Shown here: positions 1 through 15,800 of the stretch, piece after piece
How the letters are laid out: each line of letters begins with the position of its first letter
Position numbering within the stretch: the first letter of the stretch is position 1
Source of the DNA: Epiperipatus broadwayi
Taxonomy: Eukaryota; Onychophora; Udeonychophora; Euonychophora; Peripatidae
NCBI GenBank assembly: GCA_028023455.1
Contig: JAQFVV010006857.1
Location: 124,001 to 188,000, forward strand
DNA: 64,000 nt
Reading direction: 5' to 3'
Notes under the pieces: generated by a model
Seen by the model: the letters and a program-made list of their open reading frames with translations, nothing else
Told to the model about the DNA's origin: nothing
Database searches by the model: none
Made by a program: the position numbers and the translations under genes

Positions 1-1149
1 GCATATTATCTACAATGATATCAATAATATGGCAATTTAAAATAGAAACATATATGTAAGAATGCCATGGTCTAAGTAAGTCAGGGACAAAAAAATAATT
101 TTTCAAACATAATTAAAAAGCAAAAAAAAAAAAAATATTTGAATGACTACCCCTGTAATTAAAAAAAAATTAATCATTTTTCAAATAGAAATTGGGTTTA
201 AAATTTTAGTTGTTTAAACATTATAAATTATTTTTGCATTGAAAATATAGTTTATTTGACTATGATAAAATATCTGAAATAATAAATTTCAATGTTATCT
301 AGAATCACCTAATAAATATCATTCATAATTATATCAAAGCAATAATTTTAGCAAATAAAAAATTAATACTCATTCAGTGGGGATGGGGGAAAATGAAGAA
401 ATGTATAAACTTATTCATAGACACATGTATAATGAATAAATTAAAAAATTGTTGTATATTCTTATATGCTACAGAATCACAGTTTAGTTGATAGAACATT
501 AAGCAAAGAAATTATATAATTCATTAATTTAAATCATATTTTATTAGTATACCAATTATTTATTAGAATAATATATTAGACTTAAAAATACTGTAGCTAT
601 AAAAAAAACATTTACAATCATATTTATACAATTTCTAATGAGCAATAATTTTTTAAAAACAAGTGCTTTTAATAAATCTGATGTATCAATCCATTTATAT
701 CCATTAGTATTAAGACAATTTGATTTCATGACATTCAAAATAATGTGCGCATATATATATAGTATATATAAAGCTTAAAATGAAAAGTAGAAACGAAAAC
801 AGATAAAATTTACGCATATAATTATTTAAAATAAAGTTTGGAACAACTGATATATTGATTGAATAATAATATTTTTGGATATTTTAAAAATACTGTAAAA
901 AAGCTCTATTTGGTAGAAATATATTTATATATTTGATTTTGATAAAAAGTTAAATTTTTAACATAAAAAAACTTGTGTCTGAAAGAAAAATGCATTTTCT
1001 TTATATTTCATATTAATTATAGAGTTAATTCTATAATCTGTTTTTACACGAAGGATTAAGAAATATTTTTTTCTTAATTAAAACTTATTTTTAGTTAATA
1101 TTATTTAGTTATTTTATTTTTATTAATCAAGAAAAGGACTCACTGTTTA

Positions 1150-2035
1150 TCATTTCATAAATACCCAGAATTTTAAATGAAGAAGTGAGATATGCAATTA
1201 AATTTATGAAGAAAGGAAAAGCTCTAAATAATGATAGAATTATAATCGATATATTAAAAAAAGCAGGTGAAGAAATAGAAAAATTTTTGGCAAAATTATA
1301 TACCAAATATCTAAATGATAAAAATGTACCAGATGATTGGAAGAATGTAGTATTAATATTAATATTTAAAAAAGGTGATAAAGAAGATATTAGAAATTAC
1401 AGACCTATCAGCCTTTTATCAGTTTTATACAAAATTTTTACCAAGATAATTACAACTAGTATATAGAGAACATGGGATTTCTACCAACCAAGAGAACAAG
1501 CTAGATTTAAAAGTGGTTTTAGAGCAGTAGATCATATCCAAGTATTGAGAGAAGTTATAGAAAGGACTAATGAATATGAGTTGCCATTAAGCTTTGGATT
1601 TATAGATTATGAAAAGGTATTTGATTCTATAATCATTTCCTCAGTGATTAAAGCATTGGATTATCAAGATATAGACCCATGATATTGTCATATTCTGAAG
1701 AATATTTATAAAAATGCAACAGCAACAATTAAATTATGTAATGATACTAGGAAGGTTAACATTGAAAAGAGTGTAAGATAGGATGATGCCATATCTCCAA
1801 ACCTTTTTACAGCAATGCTTGTGGATTAAAATGGGAAGGCAAAGGAGTAAAAATAAATGGAGATTATTTAAGTCATTAAGATTTTGCAGATGATATAGTT
1901 GTTTTTGCAAATAATGCTTCAGAGCTTCAGGAAATATTGCAAAAGTTATCAAGTGAAAGTGAGGAAGTAGAATTAAAGGTAAATGTGAAAAAGACTTACA
2001 AGTAATGTTCAATAATCCAATCTTTCAAAATGAAT
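1150..2035 (+). pseudogene. LINE reverse transcriptase relic (RTE-like, endonuclease-RT type)
   Basis: Translation in plus frames shows the start of a non-LTR reverse transcriptase domain: MKKGKAL, then DDWKNVVLILIFKKGD and IRNYRPISLLSVLYKIFTKI (RT motifs 1-2), an open block of about 94 codons at 1185-1466. Beyond it the frame shifts and carries stops, but QPREQARFKSGF, GFIDYEKVFDS (first catalytic Asp region), SPNLFTAML and a degenerate FADDIV block follow in order, ending near NNPIFQNE. The order and wording match the endonuclease-RT LINEs common in arthropods. The apurinic endonuclease part is missing, so the copy is 5' truncated. It is dead, and the clade name is uncertain. Confidence 0.82.
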
Positions 2036-3810
2036 AGGAGGAATTATTAAGCTCCTAATCTAACAGTTCGTTTTAAAATGTGAATTATCATTTTGCCCAA
2101 ATACATGATCAAATTGTACAGAAAAAAAAACAATCCCACAAAAATTGCATATTTAACATTTTTAAAGATCTATAGAGAAAAAAATATAATGTTTCTGTAT
2201 AACCTTTTTAAAATAAAAAGATATTAACAGTTTGTCTAAATAAACTCAACACTGTCAAGATTGAATTCTAAAAAACTAATAATGATTTAGAGGAAGTGAA
2301 ATAAAAACTATGCCTTTATATATTTTCTCAATAATTGTCATTCAAAGTTTTAAAAAAATTAAGCAGGTATTTCTTCTACATTAAAATTGGACTACGACAA
2401 GATTTAATGCAATTTCTGCAATCATATTATACTCCTTGCTAATGAATAAACCAATAGTTTCAAAACAATAAAATAAAAAAAGAAATTTAATGTCTAAGAA
2501 ATCATTTTAAATACTAAAGGCCAAAATAGTATAATAATTTTAATAATATTAATTACTGATATTTAGATATATCCAATTTTTACTAAATTAATACTAATTA
2601 TTTAAGATTAGTAATAAACAAAGCACTGAAATTTATAATTACAATTAAAACTAGTAAATGAGTCTATTTTATTGTTACCTAAATCATACTTCAACTTTTG
2701 GCAACCTAAAACATTGAATCAACTTGGTGAAGTTATGCATTATTTGTAATTATATATATGAATACTACAGTTATAAAATTATTTAGATCTTTAAATGAAT
2801 TTCTTTACATTACATAAACATTGTTTATCTTCATTTTTTGTATTTACAATATCTATTTTTATTCATTCTTTATTTCCTACTTCATCTTTTTGTAAACTTT
2901 TTCTATACCATTGTCAATGTATTCATTGCCCAATCTATAAATTGGTTTAGTTTTAAAGATCTGCTGTGGTTTTCTACTTCCCATACTATTTTTACATTTT
3001 CTTATAATACTGTTTAAAGCTATCTACATTTCTATCAAGAAATTTTTCTACTCTTAAGTTTTTTGTTGCACTCTATAAATTATCCATCTACCAAAGAAAA
3101 CCATTTCTTTGTTCTTTTATCTTACTTATAATCGAATATATACACTGAATAATAAAAAAAAAGTAGATGATATTAATTATCATCCATTAGAAAATTTATA
3201 ATAGCTCCATGATTCATATTCTCTTTCTAAAATAAAACATTAGTAACTTTTTCTCATATCATATACTACTCTATTAATATTTTTTCTAGTTCTTTAACAG
3301 ATCTTATATTCGTAGTTAATAGATGTAGTATTAACTGTCATCATTAACTGATATAATTCTCAGAGTACAATTATGACAGATTTCTTACTTTTCTTCTTTG
3401 TTTTTATTACTTTTAAAGACAACAAAATTTCTGCTTCATTTTTTTAAAAAGCATAATTACATGAATATTTTCTCATCTTTTATACAATTAAAATAAACTT
3501 GACAATGTAAAAACCCCATTATACTTGTATAAAGTATAAATACCATTAATGTACATATCCTCCCTATAAATTAAAAAAAAATTTTACTTCACAAAATAAG
3601 TGTTTAATAGAGCTATTATATTTCTAGTAGTAGATGGAAATTATTTAAGAAAAATATAAAAAATAATCAAGCATGATTGTTGGGTTATGAGAGAAGTAAA
3701 ATAACAAAAGAAAAAGCTTTCAGTTAGTTACTAGATAGACGATTTATTATTTCGAAAATTTGCAATTTATTATGAGAAAAAAAAACAGATTTTTAAACAA
3801 ATTTCCATAC

Positions 3811-3894
3811 CTCATGGGCTAACATTTTGTAGAGTTCTTCTTTAGTGACAGATAATCGTTCTCGATCTGTGCTATCCACAACCAGAATTAGAAA
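3811..3894 (-). CDS. ARL5: ARL5 exon 4
   Basis: The exon has 28 codons in phase 0 at both ends and starts [15 protein letters not shown] and ends YKMLAHE. The acceptor is TTTTAG|TTT and the donor is GAG|GTATGG. The next exon, expected to encode the NKQD motif and C-terminal helix, is outside the window. Confidence 0.93.
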
Positions 3895-6800
3895 CTAAAA
3901 CAAATATTTTAAATATTTAAAATTGTAATCTTTAATATATATATATATATTTAAAAAAAAAAACTTTTTTGTAATTTTTTCCAATAGAATTGTATAGATT
4001 TATTACAAAAAAAAGAACAAACAAAATAGACAAATATTCACCTAAGATCAATTATGACTATTATTTTAATAATGCAATACAATGTAAATATTTCTTGAAA
4101 TTCCATGCTGATTATTCTTAATCATTTTTTTCAATACTTTCTTGTAATTGAAGCTCAACTATAGATTAAAATACTTATAACAACTCATAAATATTTTCTA
4201 ATCCCAAACAGTAATATTTCAATTAAATAATGAATAAAAATATAAAAAAAAATATTGGCCCCTTAATTTGTTCATTAAATTGTTTTATACAAAAAAAAAA
4301 AAAATTCACACACACAAAAAAAAGACTATTAAGTATATGGACAATAATATTTATATATTGAAATATTTCAATTATAGCACAAATACAGATCAATAATAAA
4401 TAAATATTTATATTAGTTTTTAGAGGAATCTTCATTTAAATGAACCATTTTATTATAATTTTATACCTGGGTTTTTTTTTTCAGAGAATGTAATCTTTGA
4501 ATATTAGTTATATTAGATTTTCATTATTATTAGTTATACCATACAAATAAAATTTGTATTATCCTGTTATATGCATGGAGTTTGAAGTTTATGAAATTGA
4601 ATGAAAAAATGAAAAATTCCACACCAATATAAGATGTTTTTAGAAAGGTAGCTTAAGCCATTCAATATTGGATAGTAAATGAATGGCTAGCTTTTCTTGA
4701 ATAGAAGATAAAGTAAAATGCTGGCCAACATGGGTTATTCATAAGTATAGAAATAGTAATCATAGAAAATACTATAATTGAAATATGGTGTAAATTTATC
4801 ATTGTGAGAGAATTATATACATACAGATGATGAGTCCATGAATTACTATTTTTTCAAGAATATATAGTAAAATATCATATACTATTCTTCCAGAAGCTGT
4901 TAAAGCCATAGAAAACTCTCCATATAGTAGTACCACCCAGTGCAAGCCATAGTAATCTATGGATGCTAAAAGGTTTGTGCATAAAATCTCTATCTAGTGT
5001 CTATTCATCAAATATTCCTAGACTAGTTTCTAGCTTGTGGCTTTCATCAGTGAGGAGTCTTGGATTAAAAACAATATTGGGTTTTCATTTTGGGATCATA
5101 GTTTTATAATTAATTAAATAGATAAAACATGGCTGCTAGAGGGTTGCATTAGATCCAAAAATGTAAATCCAGTGCTCTCAGATCCAAGGCTCTTCACTAA
5201 TGAAAGTCACAAGATACAAATTAATCTGGGGATATAGGATGAGTAGGCATTGGATAGAGGTTTTATCACAAACTTTCCAGCATACATTGATTATTATGGA
5301 TGGCACTGAATAACACTACTGTATAAAAGAGTTTGCTGTTCTAGATTTTGTACTCTTAAGTAATACAAAAAAAGCCATCATATTTGTATAACCCCTCCCC
5401 ACTCCTATTTTCCTCAAATTATATTGAATAATTGTGATTAAAGAAATTTTCTTTCATAGTGACATAGATCTAAATTTGAAATTATATAACAAATTATATT
5501 AAGGGATTATAAGCAATGATAATTACCATCATTAATGATTCAAGGTTATCGCTTAGACTCAATATCCTACTGCCTATTTATTCTAATCTGCCTTCAGTCA
5601 GTTAACTTAACCTATACATTTTACTTTCCACTAATGGAAAAGTATATAAAACATTTCGCTGCTCATGCTTTCAAAATCTGATTAGAATATTTGCATAATT
5701 TTATTATTATTTCTTTGTTGAAATATAAACTCCATGTGATGTAAAATATGGTACAACTAATACCATGGACCTCTATATTCTCATTCCAAAATCAAAATAA
5801 GAAAGCAGTAAAGACACATGTGGATTAAACTTGAACCAAAAGTTATAAGAGAACTTGATATATATCTAATGCTATTCAGAAAAAAAAAATTATTAACTCA
5901 CAGGAACTACCATGTTTACATACTTTCTTTAATAAAACAGACAATATATGGATAATTCTTTTTGAACAGCTGGCTTCATAAAGATTATTTGTGATAAATT
6001 TGATCACAAAATTTTAAAATATATAAAATATTATCTCAGCTTTTTTTTTTTTTTTAGCAATGTTTAGATTTCATTTTAATAAACTGTATCCTCAATAATT
6101 ACATAAAACCCCTCAAAAATTTTTTTAAACATAAAAATGAACAATGAATGACACCTAAAAAAAAAACAAAAAAAAAACAACAAATACTGTAGATAAAAAA
6201 CATACAGTTATTCAAACTTAAACACATCAATTACATTTGTTAAAAGTAACTTGATGTGAATATTTCTAGCTCACAGAGCACTTTAAAATATTTTTAACTT
6301 ATATTAAATGTGCTATAAACAAAGTCTTGAAAGGCCATAGGATACACATGCACAATTTAACCATACAACATTTTTCACCCAGAATGAAGCCAAATCTGAG
6401 GTGTAAATGTTTTTTGTTGTTGCTGAAATTATTAGAATAGTATGCAGTATTATCAGCAGCATCAAAAACACTAGAATGTATACTGAAATATTTCTTCATT
6501 GAGATAACTTAATATCATTTAGAAAATGAATGCTATAAAGTTTCTTAATATTAGATACAAATTTTGCTGATGCAATTTGAATGCAAACATATTTTATCTC
6601 ATTTACAGATAAACATGAATATACTTTAAGGATTTATATTAATCATTTGATATAAAATCCATTTGCTGATAAAAAAAAAAAGTCTGAATCAAAATAAAAA
6701 GAGTAATTATACATAGAATTGTAATGATTTATTAATAAAATTAAAACATACTCATTATGCAATCATTCACTTTTGTTATTGTTAATAGAGACTAAACAGA

Positions 6801-9800
6801 AAGAATACAAATTATTTTCTTTGCAAAACTAAACAAACAAACAAACAAAAAAATCTTTATTCAAATAATAATAATAATAAAAAGTTAAAAACTTACAACC
6901 AGCATTAAAATGGCCAAAAAAGATATTTAAAAAAAAAACTTTAAAAACTGTCTTGCCTATATGGTTTGGCATAATAATAAGCACTCAAGAAATAAAGGCT
7001 AACGATAGATTCACAACAAAAGGAAATTAAAAAAAATTGTTTGGTCTATAAATTAAACAGTTATGGTTATCCTGTGAATTAGATGCTCAAACATCATTTG
7101 ATAAACCAAGAAATGTTTTTGCCTATCTACTTAAAAAGAAAGATTTATAATATAAGTACTTGTTTATGGGTCCAAGACTTGCCATTTAATAGAACAGTAA
7201 CAAAGAATGGAAAAAACACAAGTTGTGATTAATAAGAAAGAATTAAAAACAAAACAAATAAAAATGTAGGTAAAAAAGCAAACAGATTATCACTGACGTT
7301 ACTGAAAGAAATGTGAGGCTGAAATGGAGCTGCGTTGGGCATATTGCTAAAAAAAAACCTAAAATCAGAAAAATAATAGAAGTCCTAAACAGGATAAAAC
7401 CAACAAACATCGTATGATGAAAGAAAAAAATGGAATTATGGATATTATAGTATTACCATCTAGTAATAATTGCTTATTCAAGCTTATATTCAGATAACTC
7501 TGGAATAGGGTAAAAAAAGGGCTTTTGGAAACATACAAGCAAGCTAAAAAAAATATGAACATTTTATTGATATTAACTTTCCTCACCAAAGGATAAAAAG
7601 TATCTATAGTTAATATAAAATTGAGATCACTAAAATATACAATTATTGACCTAGGGTCAAATCTATATAACATTGTAAGCAAGTCAAACCCTAAGATTTT
7701 TATTTTTATGCTATTAGTTTAATAAAATAAAGGAGCATTTATTTTATAACGTCTTGCGTGCGATTATAATTATGATAGAATGACAGCCTGTTAAGCTAAA
7801 TTGCGCAGACGCTGTGAGAATGTTGTTAATAAATGAATACCTTCGAACAACCACATGATATAGTATTTATATAAGAGTAAAAGGAATCCCTCTTACTCCT
7901 ACAACTCAAATGTTTATATATGAGCAAATCTAAAGTAGTTGTAACGAAGGCGTGACTACATAATAGTCACTTTAAATTACTATATATAATGTCTGTATGA
8001 ATGGCGCGAATGAAATTTTCTAGAATTTACTGAACGCCACTCCAAACGAAACTAAATCATATACGAATAAGCATTTATTTTATAACGTCTTGCGTGCGAT
8101 TATAATTACGATAGAATGACAGCCTGTTAAGCTAAATTGCGCAGACACTGTGAGAATGTTGTTAATAAATGAATACCTTCGAACAACCACATGATATAGT
8201 ATTTATATAAGAGTAAAAGGAATCCCTCTTACTCCTACAACTCAAATGTTTATATATGAGCAAATCTAAAGTAGTTGTAACGAAGGCGTGACTACATAAT
8301 AGTCACTTTAAATTACTATATATGATGTCTGTATGAATGGCGCGAATGAAATTTTCTAGAATTTACTGAACGCCACTCCAAACGAAACCAAATCATATAC
8401 GAATAAGCATTTATTTTATAACGTCTTGTGTGCGATTATAATTACGATAGAATGACAGCCTGTTAAGCTAAATTGCGCAGACGCTGTGAGAATGTTGTTA
8501 ATAAATGAATACCTTCGAACAACCACATGATATAGTATTTATATAAGAGTAAAAGGAATCCCTCTTACTCCTACAACTCAAATGTTTATATATGAGCAAA
8601 TCTAAAGTAGTTGTAACGAAGGCGTGACTACATAATAGTCACTTTAAATTACTATACTATATCATGTGGTTGTTCGAAGGTATTCATTTATTAACAACAT
8701 TCTCACAGCGTCTGCGCAATTTAGCTTAACAGGCTGTCATTCTATCATAATTATAATCGCACGCAAGATGTTATAAAATAAATGCTTATTCGTATATGAT
8801 TTAGTTTCGTTTGGAGTGGCGTTCAGTAAATTCTAGAAAATTTCATTCGCGCCATTCATACAGACATTATATATAGTAATTTAAAGTGACTATTATGTAG
8901 TCACGCCTTCGTTACAACTACTTTAGATTTGCTCATATATAAACATTTGAGTTGTAGGAGTAAGAGGGATTCCTTTTACTCTTATATAAATACTATATCA
9001 TGTGGTTATTCGAAGGTATTCATTTATTAACAACATTCTCACAGTGTCTGCGCAATTTAGCTTAACAGGCTGTCATTCTATCGTAATTAAAATAAAGGAG
9101 GTAAAAGTGGCTGCTAAATGTATAAGTGTATTAGGTTCAGCTTTAAATCAGTCCTAAATGATGAAAGTGGTCTAGAGACATGGATATTATAGCACTTATC
9201 ATTTAATATTCGACAATTACTCAAGCGTTAAATAGATGATTCTTAGAAGTGGATTAAAAAAAAAACTAATATAATGATGTAAAAACTTAGAAAAACATTA
9301 TATACGTGAGATGAAGATCAAACACTATGAATTAGGAAACTAGAATATTTTCAACCATTCTACATAGGATTGATAAGGATATATATAGTGAAAGGAATTG
9401 CATTTGGTAATAATATTTAGATTGGCTCAAAAGTTATATATGGAGCATTCTTCTATTTGATTGGAGACATGATCTTAAAATATAGATATTGGGCAAAAAC
9501 AAAATTAATAGAAATGTGGATAAAAATTATTTTGAAAGGATGACAAAGAAAAAAATTATAATATTTGTGGCATTTAGTAAAAGAATCTCAATATTTAATC
9601 CACATTGACATCTAGTAATCAATGAATACCAGTACCCAAAACTGATCCTTTAGATTAATTTCTCGCTAATGACTTTTTTCAATAAGAAATATAGTTTTGC
9701 ACTCACTAGCTTAGTCAATACCATCACATTTCACTAACATCAATAATGAGTTAACTGCAAGCAGGTGAACTTAAGTTCAAAATTACAGGGTATTTGAAAA

Positions 9801-12800
9801 TTTGAGCCATTTTTTGAAATAGCACAAGATTAAAAAATGGTTGCTGGATAATAATAATGCAAAACTACACTTCTTATTGATGAAAGCCAAAGACATTGCA
9901 TCTTGCAATTACTGATTGATTAGTCATGTTTATATAGATAACTCTTGAGTAAAGTAAAGTACATTAATGCCATTAATAAAAACTAATTACTCAAGATTAA
10001 AACTAATGACAAAATTAAAAATAACATGGATTAATAATATTGTAATTGAAATATTTTAGAAAAATGAATAAGATCAAAGATAAGATTTTATTAGAAATTA
10101 TTAGTTTCCAATATTCTATAATAAAAACCAGAAAAATATAATTAGAATAACAACAGTGTGACTGACTGGTGAGAGACCAGGTTAGAATTTGTGGTGACCA
10201 CTACTAAAACAATCAAAAAAAAAAAAATTAAGGACCTACTATTGTATTAAGTGACAATAATTTTGATGCAGCAATTGTGAAATTTCAGTTCTAAGTAGTC
10301 TACTGAAATTTTGAAAAACTTGATAGCAAAGCTGAAAAATCCATTATTTTACAACTGTGCAAAACCATATAAGACAAGATAAAGACTGAAAATTATGTAT
10401 AGTGAAATATTGTTGTAAAGCTATTTTAGTTGATTTAATAACTCTGGGCAATTTGTAGAAGTAATAAGAATAGCATTATTCAGTTTAATGCAGCAATAAT
10501 GATGGATTCAGAGCTAAAGGTTCCTTATTGCTTATGATTGTCTAATGTCACATGATTTCAAAACAAATATCTACTTATTTATTTACTTAATAGCAGACTC
10601 AAATTTTATTTTTAAACTTCATTGTCTTTTATCATCTATTTCTCAAGATAATTTGAATTTGTTTATTTCCAATTTATTTATTTATTTTTGAAAAAATAAA
10701 CATGGTTCATTTACAAAATATCCTAAATTTAATTTTGTTTCATGTATAACATGGCACTATTTTGGCTCTAGGATTGCCCATTAGCAAAAAAGTTAAATAG
10801 CCTAAAATCTTTCCAAAGATTTAATCCCCATCACAATTGACCTAGTTTCTTAGTTAAAAAGTAACAGTCTTACTTTATTTATAAAATCCAAATAGAAGTG
10901 TCATTTTAACAACTTAATAAAAATACACACCATTTATAACACTATAACACAAAATTTTCTCAATGATATTTTTGTATTTAAATGGAAAAAAATATTTCAA
11001 TACTTTATGATGTAATTCTAAACCCCATTTCTCAATAAAGTTTCATGATCTATTCTAAATGTAAAATGTTAAAATAAATTGTTTAAAAAATATAATAATG
11101 ATGGTTAACTACAACTGATGATCATGAAGTATTACTGGTTGATCTTAGTGTTCTATTGATTAAACATAAGTGAAATTTTTTAAAACTTTTTTGGGACTCC
11201 ATCATATATCAAAATGTATTATCATTATGCTTACTTCTCTATTTATATTTTAAACTATTTTTACTGTTAAATAAATTAAGCTATTTAAACCACCCTTACA
11301 CCTTTTAGCAAATTTATTATAGAAGTTGTACCTCTCCCTTTTCTGAGTATGTTCTTTCACTTCAATATGTGCATACAATACCAATACTTTTTGTATTTAA
11401 TATAGGAAAAAAAAGATCACTTTGTTCCCCTAATTTTTTTGATTTATATGTATGCATGATGTGTGTTAAATGATACTTTATTTTTTACTACAATTATGAA
11501 TAAAATAAAAATATCTAGATAAATTTAACTAGACTGGTCTATATAATCAAAAATAGAGTATGTTATGTTTTTATCTTGACTATTAAAACTAAAAACAATC
11601 AAATAAAAAGATAAAGTCAATTTTCTCTACAAAAACAAATAAACAATGTTTTTATATTGGTTATAGTGTATTTTTCTAAATTTAGTTTTAAACTAATTAA
11701 AATATTTGATAAATTATTCCTTAACATTAATTAAAACTAAGAATAAATTTAAAAACCAACTGTAGTTCATATTTTTAAAAAATATAATAAACTGAGGAAA
11801 TAAAGAATAATTAAAAACTAAAAAAAAAAGAGCAAAAATATAGAGAATAAAATAATGCCTGGTTGGAAGTAATACATTTTCTTTTTGGATTGCTACAACG
11901 AGAGAGATGAAATGGAATAGTCTTCAAATCTGTCCATTACCAAAATAAAAAAATTCAGAGTGTGTAAGTTTGTGCACATCTTTAAAAATAAAAAACCTGA
12001 CTTATAACAAATTCTGTTGAGTAAATATGGATTACAATCATGTATAATTTGTTTTGATACTGATCTAGTTCTTTAAGACTAATTAAAAATAAAAAGCAAG
12101 AAAAAGCTATTATTCCATATGAATAAAATTATTTATAAAGGAAATATATTGTATAAATAAAAAGATTGGGCTACAGTGTTCATTGTTAAATGAGTTAATA
12201 TGATTACAATTATGAGTTTATGCTGATTTAGTTCTTTAAGACTGATTAAAAAAAAAAAGCAAGCAAAAGCTAAATTATTCCACATAAATGAAATTATCTG
12301 TAAAAGAAATATAATATAGTATAAATAAAAAGATTGGGCTACATTTTTCATTGATCTGATTATATAATCATGTATTAATACTAGAAAAGCCAATTTATTA
12401 AAAAAGTTGTGTATAACTACATGACCTTTTAAGTGATTATCAATATAATGTTTTCTTTTTTTAATCAAATATATATAATATTTTTAAAAAGTAAATTATC
12501 TGATAACAATGTTATATTAAAATAGATATAATATAATGTGCTCATTGTGTTTCATTTAAATATTAATTCTTTTACTAATAAAAAAAAAAAATTCCAGTTA
12601 GTACAGTATTCCAGTTAGTATGTACAGTATATATTATCAAATACACAAAGTATATTCAAGAAAGTAAAATTAAGCATTTGATTTGATGTGTGATTATTTC
12701 ACCTAACAATCTTATTAAATTGAATCTATCATAGTTAAAATTGGATAGATGAATACTATTTTTAACCTGCAGATAAATAATGGGTCAAAGAAAGATAACA

Positions 12801-15800
12801 AAGGATGTTGGTTATATTAAAACAAATAATCAGAAAAAACTAATCATGTAATAAATGGCATTTGTGACAAAGATTATAAAAATTCCCTTGGCAATTAGTG
12901 AAGAAAGATAGTAAGCACTCTATAGCTTATAGACAGAAGTTTATAAAATATAAATTGTCTTGATTCCTACAAGTGAGAGTAATAATGATGATAATTTTGA
13001 TTTTTTTTTTTTTAATGAAGAATTTGGATGTATTACTATAAAAACTAATATATATGAGTAAGAAAGATTTATAGTGTTTGCAAAATAAGTTAAAAAAAAA
13101 AAAAAGTTTTGTAGAAAGTGAAGAAACTAAATAAATGCAAATTTATCTCTGTAGTGACTTAAAAAAAAGTTCAAAACAGGAAATTAAATAAAATAGTACA
13201 AACTTTAGATAGCTGATCTGAAAAAAAAGGAGACCTAATCACTTATTTATACGAGTGTTACAATTTAGCTATTTCTTAGAGCACAAGTTGGATAGTACAA
13301 AAAACACCACTATAAATTCACAATAAAAAGATTATTAATGGTACTCTAACTTGAAATCTGATATAAAAAAAAATGCCAGAGATCTGGCTCTAAATATATA
13401 AGGAATGTTGGAAAAAATTGTGAATTGAGAAAAATGAATTTAGTCTAGACAGACCCAAAGATACATCAAATATTGACCACCACATAAATGTCATAAAAGG
13501 CAATAAATAAAATAATTTAAAGGAAGCAAAGACCCAAGTAAAAGAATTAAACAGAAAAGTAATGTCCATAGTAAAATATCTGAAAGTGGAAAAAAAAAAT
13601 AATGTAATTATAAATTCACAATTTAGGACAACATAAAGCAGAATACTGTTGAACAAATGCTATTGAAACAATGAAATTATTATTATAATAATGACAAACT
13701 TTAAAAAAAAACTGAGATAGACTTCATTAGAATTGTGAGTGGATGACACCTGGAAAATAAAAAGTAGATACAGGTTAAATGTAAAAACATGGTGTTTTTA
13801 TTAAGATTCCATAGCTATAATAAAGTGCAGAAGTTGGCATTTGAAAAAATAAAAGATCTAGTTGAAATTTAAGTATATATGGATGATGCCCACATAATGT
13901 TGCAGGGATATAATATTGCCCCATTGAAAGGTCAAACATCTATCTATCTGATTGTAAAAGTGTATTAAATCTTAATAATGAACATATCAAACATATGTAC
14001 ACCAACGCTATACAAAATATTTTAAAAGTTTGAAGTCAGTCTTTGATGGTGGGATGGGTAAAAACCAAAACAAAAAATTCCTTATAATAAATGGCAAAAA
14101 AAGAAAAGGTTTTTTTAAAAAAGATAATAAATGTATACTTTATTTTTGAGGAAGAGAATATTTATTAAGACTATATATGTTAGTTTCTAAACTGCTACTT
14201 AAACTTTTATAGTCTAACAATTTTGTAAAATTATCATTTAATATATATTCTCTATATATTTAAATATTTAAAAATGCTTATTTTTATTTTAATATTAAAA
14301 CTAAAAATAGCTAAATTAGGAAAATAAATCAGTTTTTTTTTTTTTTTAAAAGTTAAAAAACGTTTTTTTTATTTTATTTTTAATTTAGAAGAATCATAAA
14401 ATCCGTTTTGATGATACTTGTTTTTATATTACCATTCACTAAACTTGAAAATAAAAAAAGAGAGAGCTGATTACATTTTTGTTGTTGTTTAATTTTGAAT
14501 TAATCAAAGTGTTTGCAAAAAAAAAATAACAGGTCAGCATCAGTTAAAAAGTTATAAATAGTCAAGGGTAAAAAAACGGTTTTTTCAAAGAAATTAATTA
14601 TAAAATAGCAAGGATCATGTCTTTAAAAAACTGCCTAAAACACCAACCAATTGCAGTGATCAGACTGTCTATATATCTAACATATACGCTCTATGGACAG
14701 TCAGATGTATGAAGATCTTCACCTTGCCCAACATAGATAAAAACATCTTCTTTACTCAAAAAATTTAAAAAATGAAGAATAGAGATCAAACAGTATCCAC
14801 CAAAAGAAGATATGAGGGCACATGGAACTTGTTTCATATCCTACAACCACCCTAGAAGCTCTCCACAGAACAAACTCACCAACACCGCATTAAGACAAAC
14901 TGCGGCCTAGGTACAAGATATACACGGAATGAATTCAGCAACAACCGAAATCAACCTATCCTTAGGGTCTTATAGACATTGGTCCCGCTTTGAACAATAA
15001 TTAGAAAACAATAAATTTCTTAAGATAAATAGCAAGGATATTTGGAATAATGACACAGCACTTGACTTCAGATACATCATCATTGAATTATTGTTAGTAG
15101 TCTTCAAATCTGTCCATTAATCAAGTAAAAATAATAAATGGAGGAGTTATCTTCTACATCATATGGTAGTGACTTAAACATACTTTGAAACTATACAGGA
15201 TTTTAGTATCAGAAAATATTTAAGATCATGTTTAAATAAGTTGATGAAGACTTAATCATCATTAGTTAATTATTTATTTATTAATGACATTATAAACAAC
15301 CATAGTCACTTATAGCAATGCATACATTATAGAATGAGTATAGTAAAAAAAATTTATTACTAATCAATTTAATAAAATCTTTTTAAAAAATTGATTTTAT
15401 ATCAATATTTATATGAAGATTATTAGATGTATTTGTTAATCTATATATAGTACTTTGTAAGAATAGATAAGTTGCATGATTTAAAATTTTCATAAATATT
15501 AACCTAACTAAGATTCCAATCATAGTTCTTAATATTTATTGGATAAGTTCTTACTTGAATACTAAAAGATCCATTAGATTCAAAAGTTAGATCCAAGTCT
15601 TTACGATTATTTTCATAATTTATTTGTGTTATTAATAGAGAAATTACCCACAATCCTTTTGGATAACTTTAACACCTATAAGACAATATTTTTCAATTTT
15701 TAACAACATAAAGTTATCTTTACATCAATATTAGAAATTATTATCACTTTGCAATAAACTTAAATCTTCACAATAATTAATTGCTTTAAATAATTTTATA

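Noticed and set aside
4223-4435. Minus-strand ORF of 70 codons, Ile/Phe-rich
   Set aside because: Composition is that of random AT-rich DNA and it contains A-run translations. No motif, inside an ARL5 intron.
7365-7682. Minus-strand ORF of 105 codons
   Set aside because: Hydrophobic low-complexity reading with no family resemblance. It ends just at the edge of the 336-bp array and is not supported by splice sites or codon use.
7736-9088. CRISPR-like or satellite centromere array
   Set aside because: Units are 336 bp without spacers, partly inverted and bounded by a target duplication. Neither reading fits.
12133-12468. Minus-strand ORF of 111 codons
   Set aside because: The protein repeats itself (AQSFYLY twice) because it crosses the 165-bp tandem duplication.
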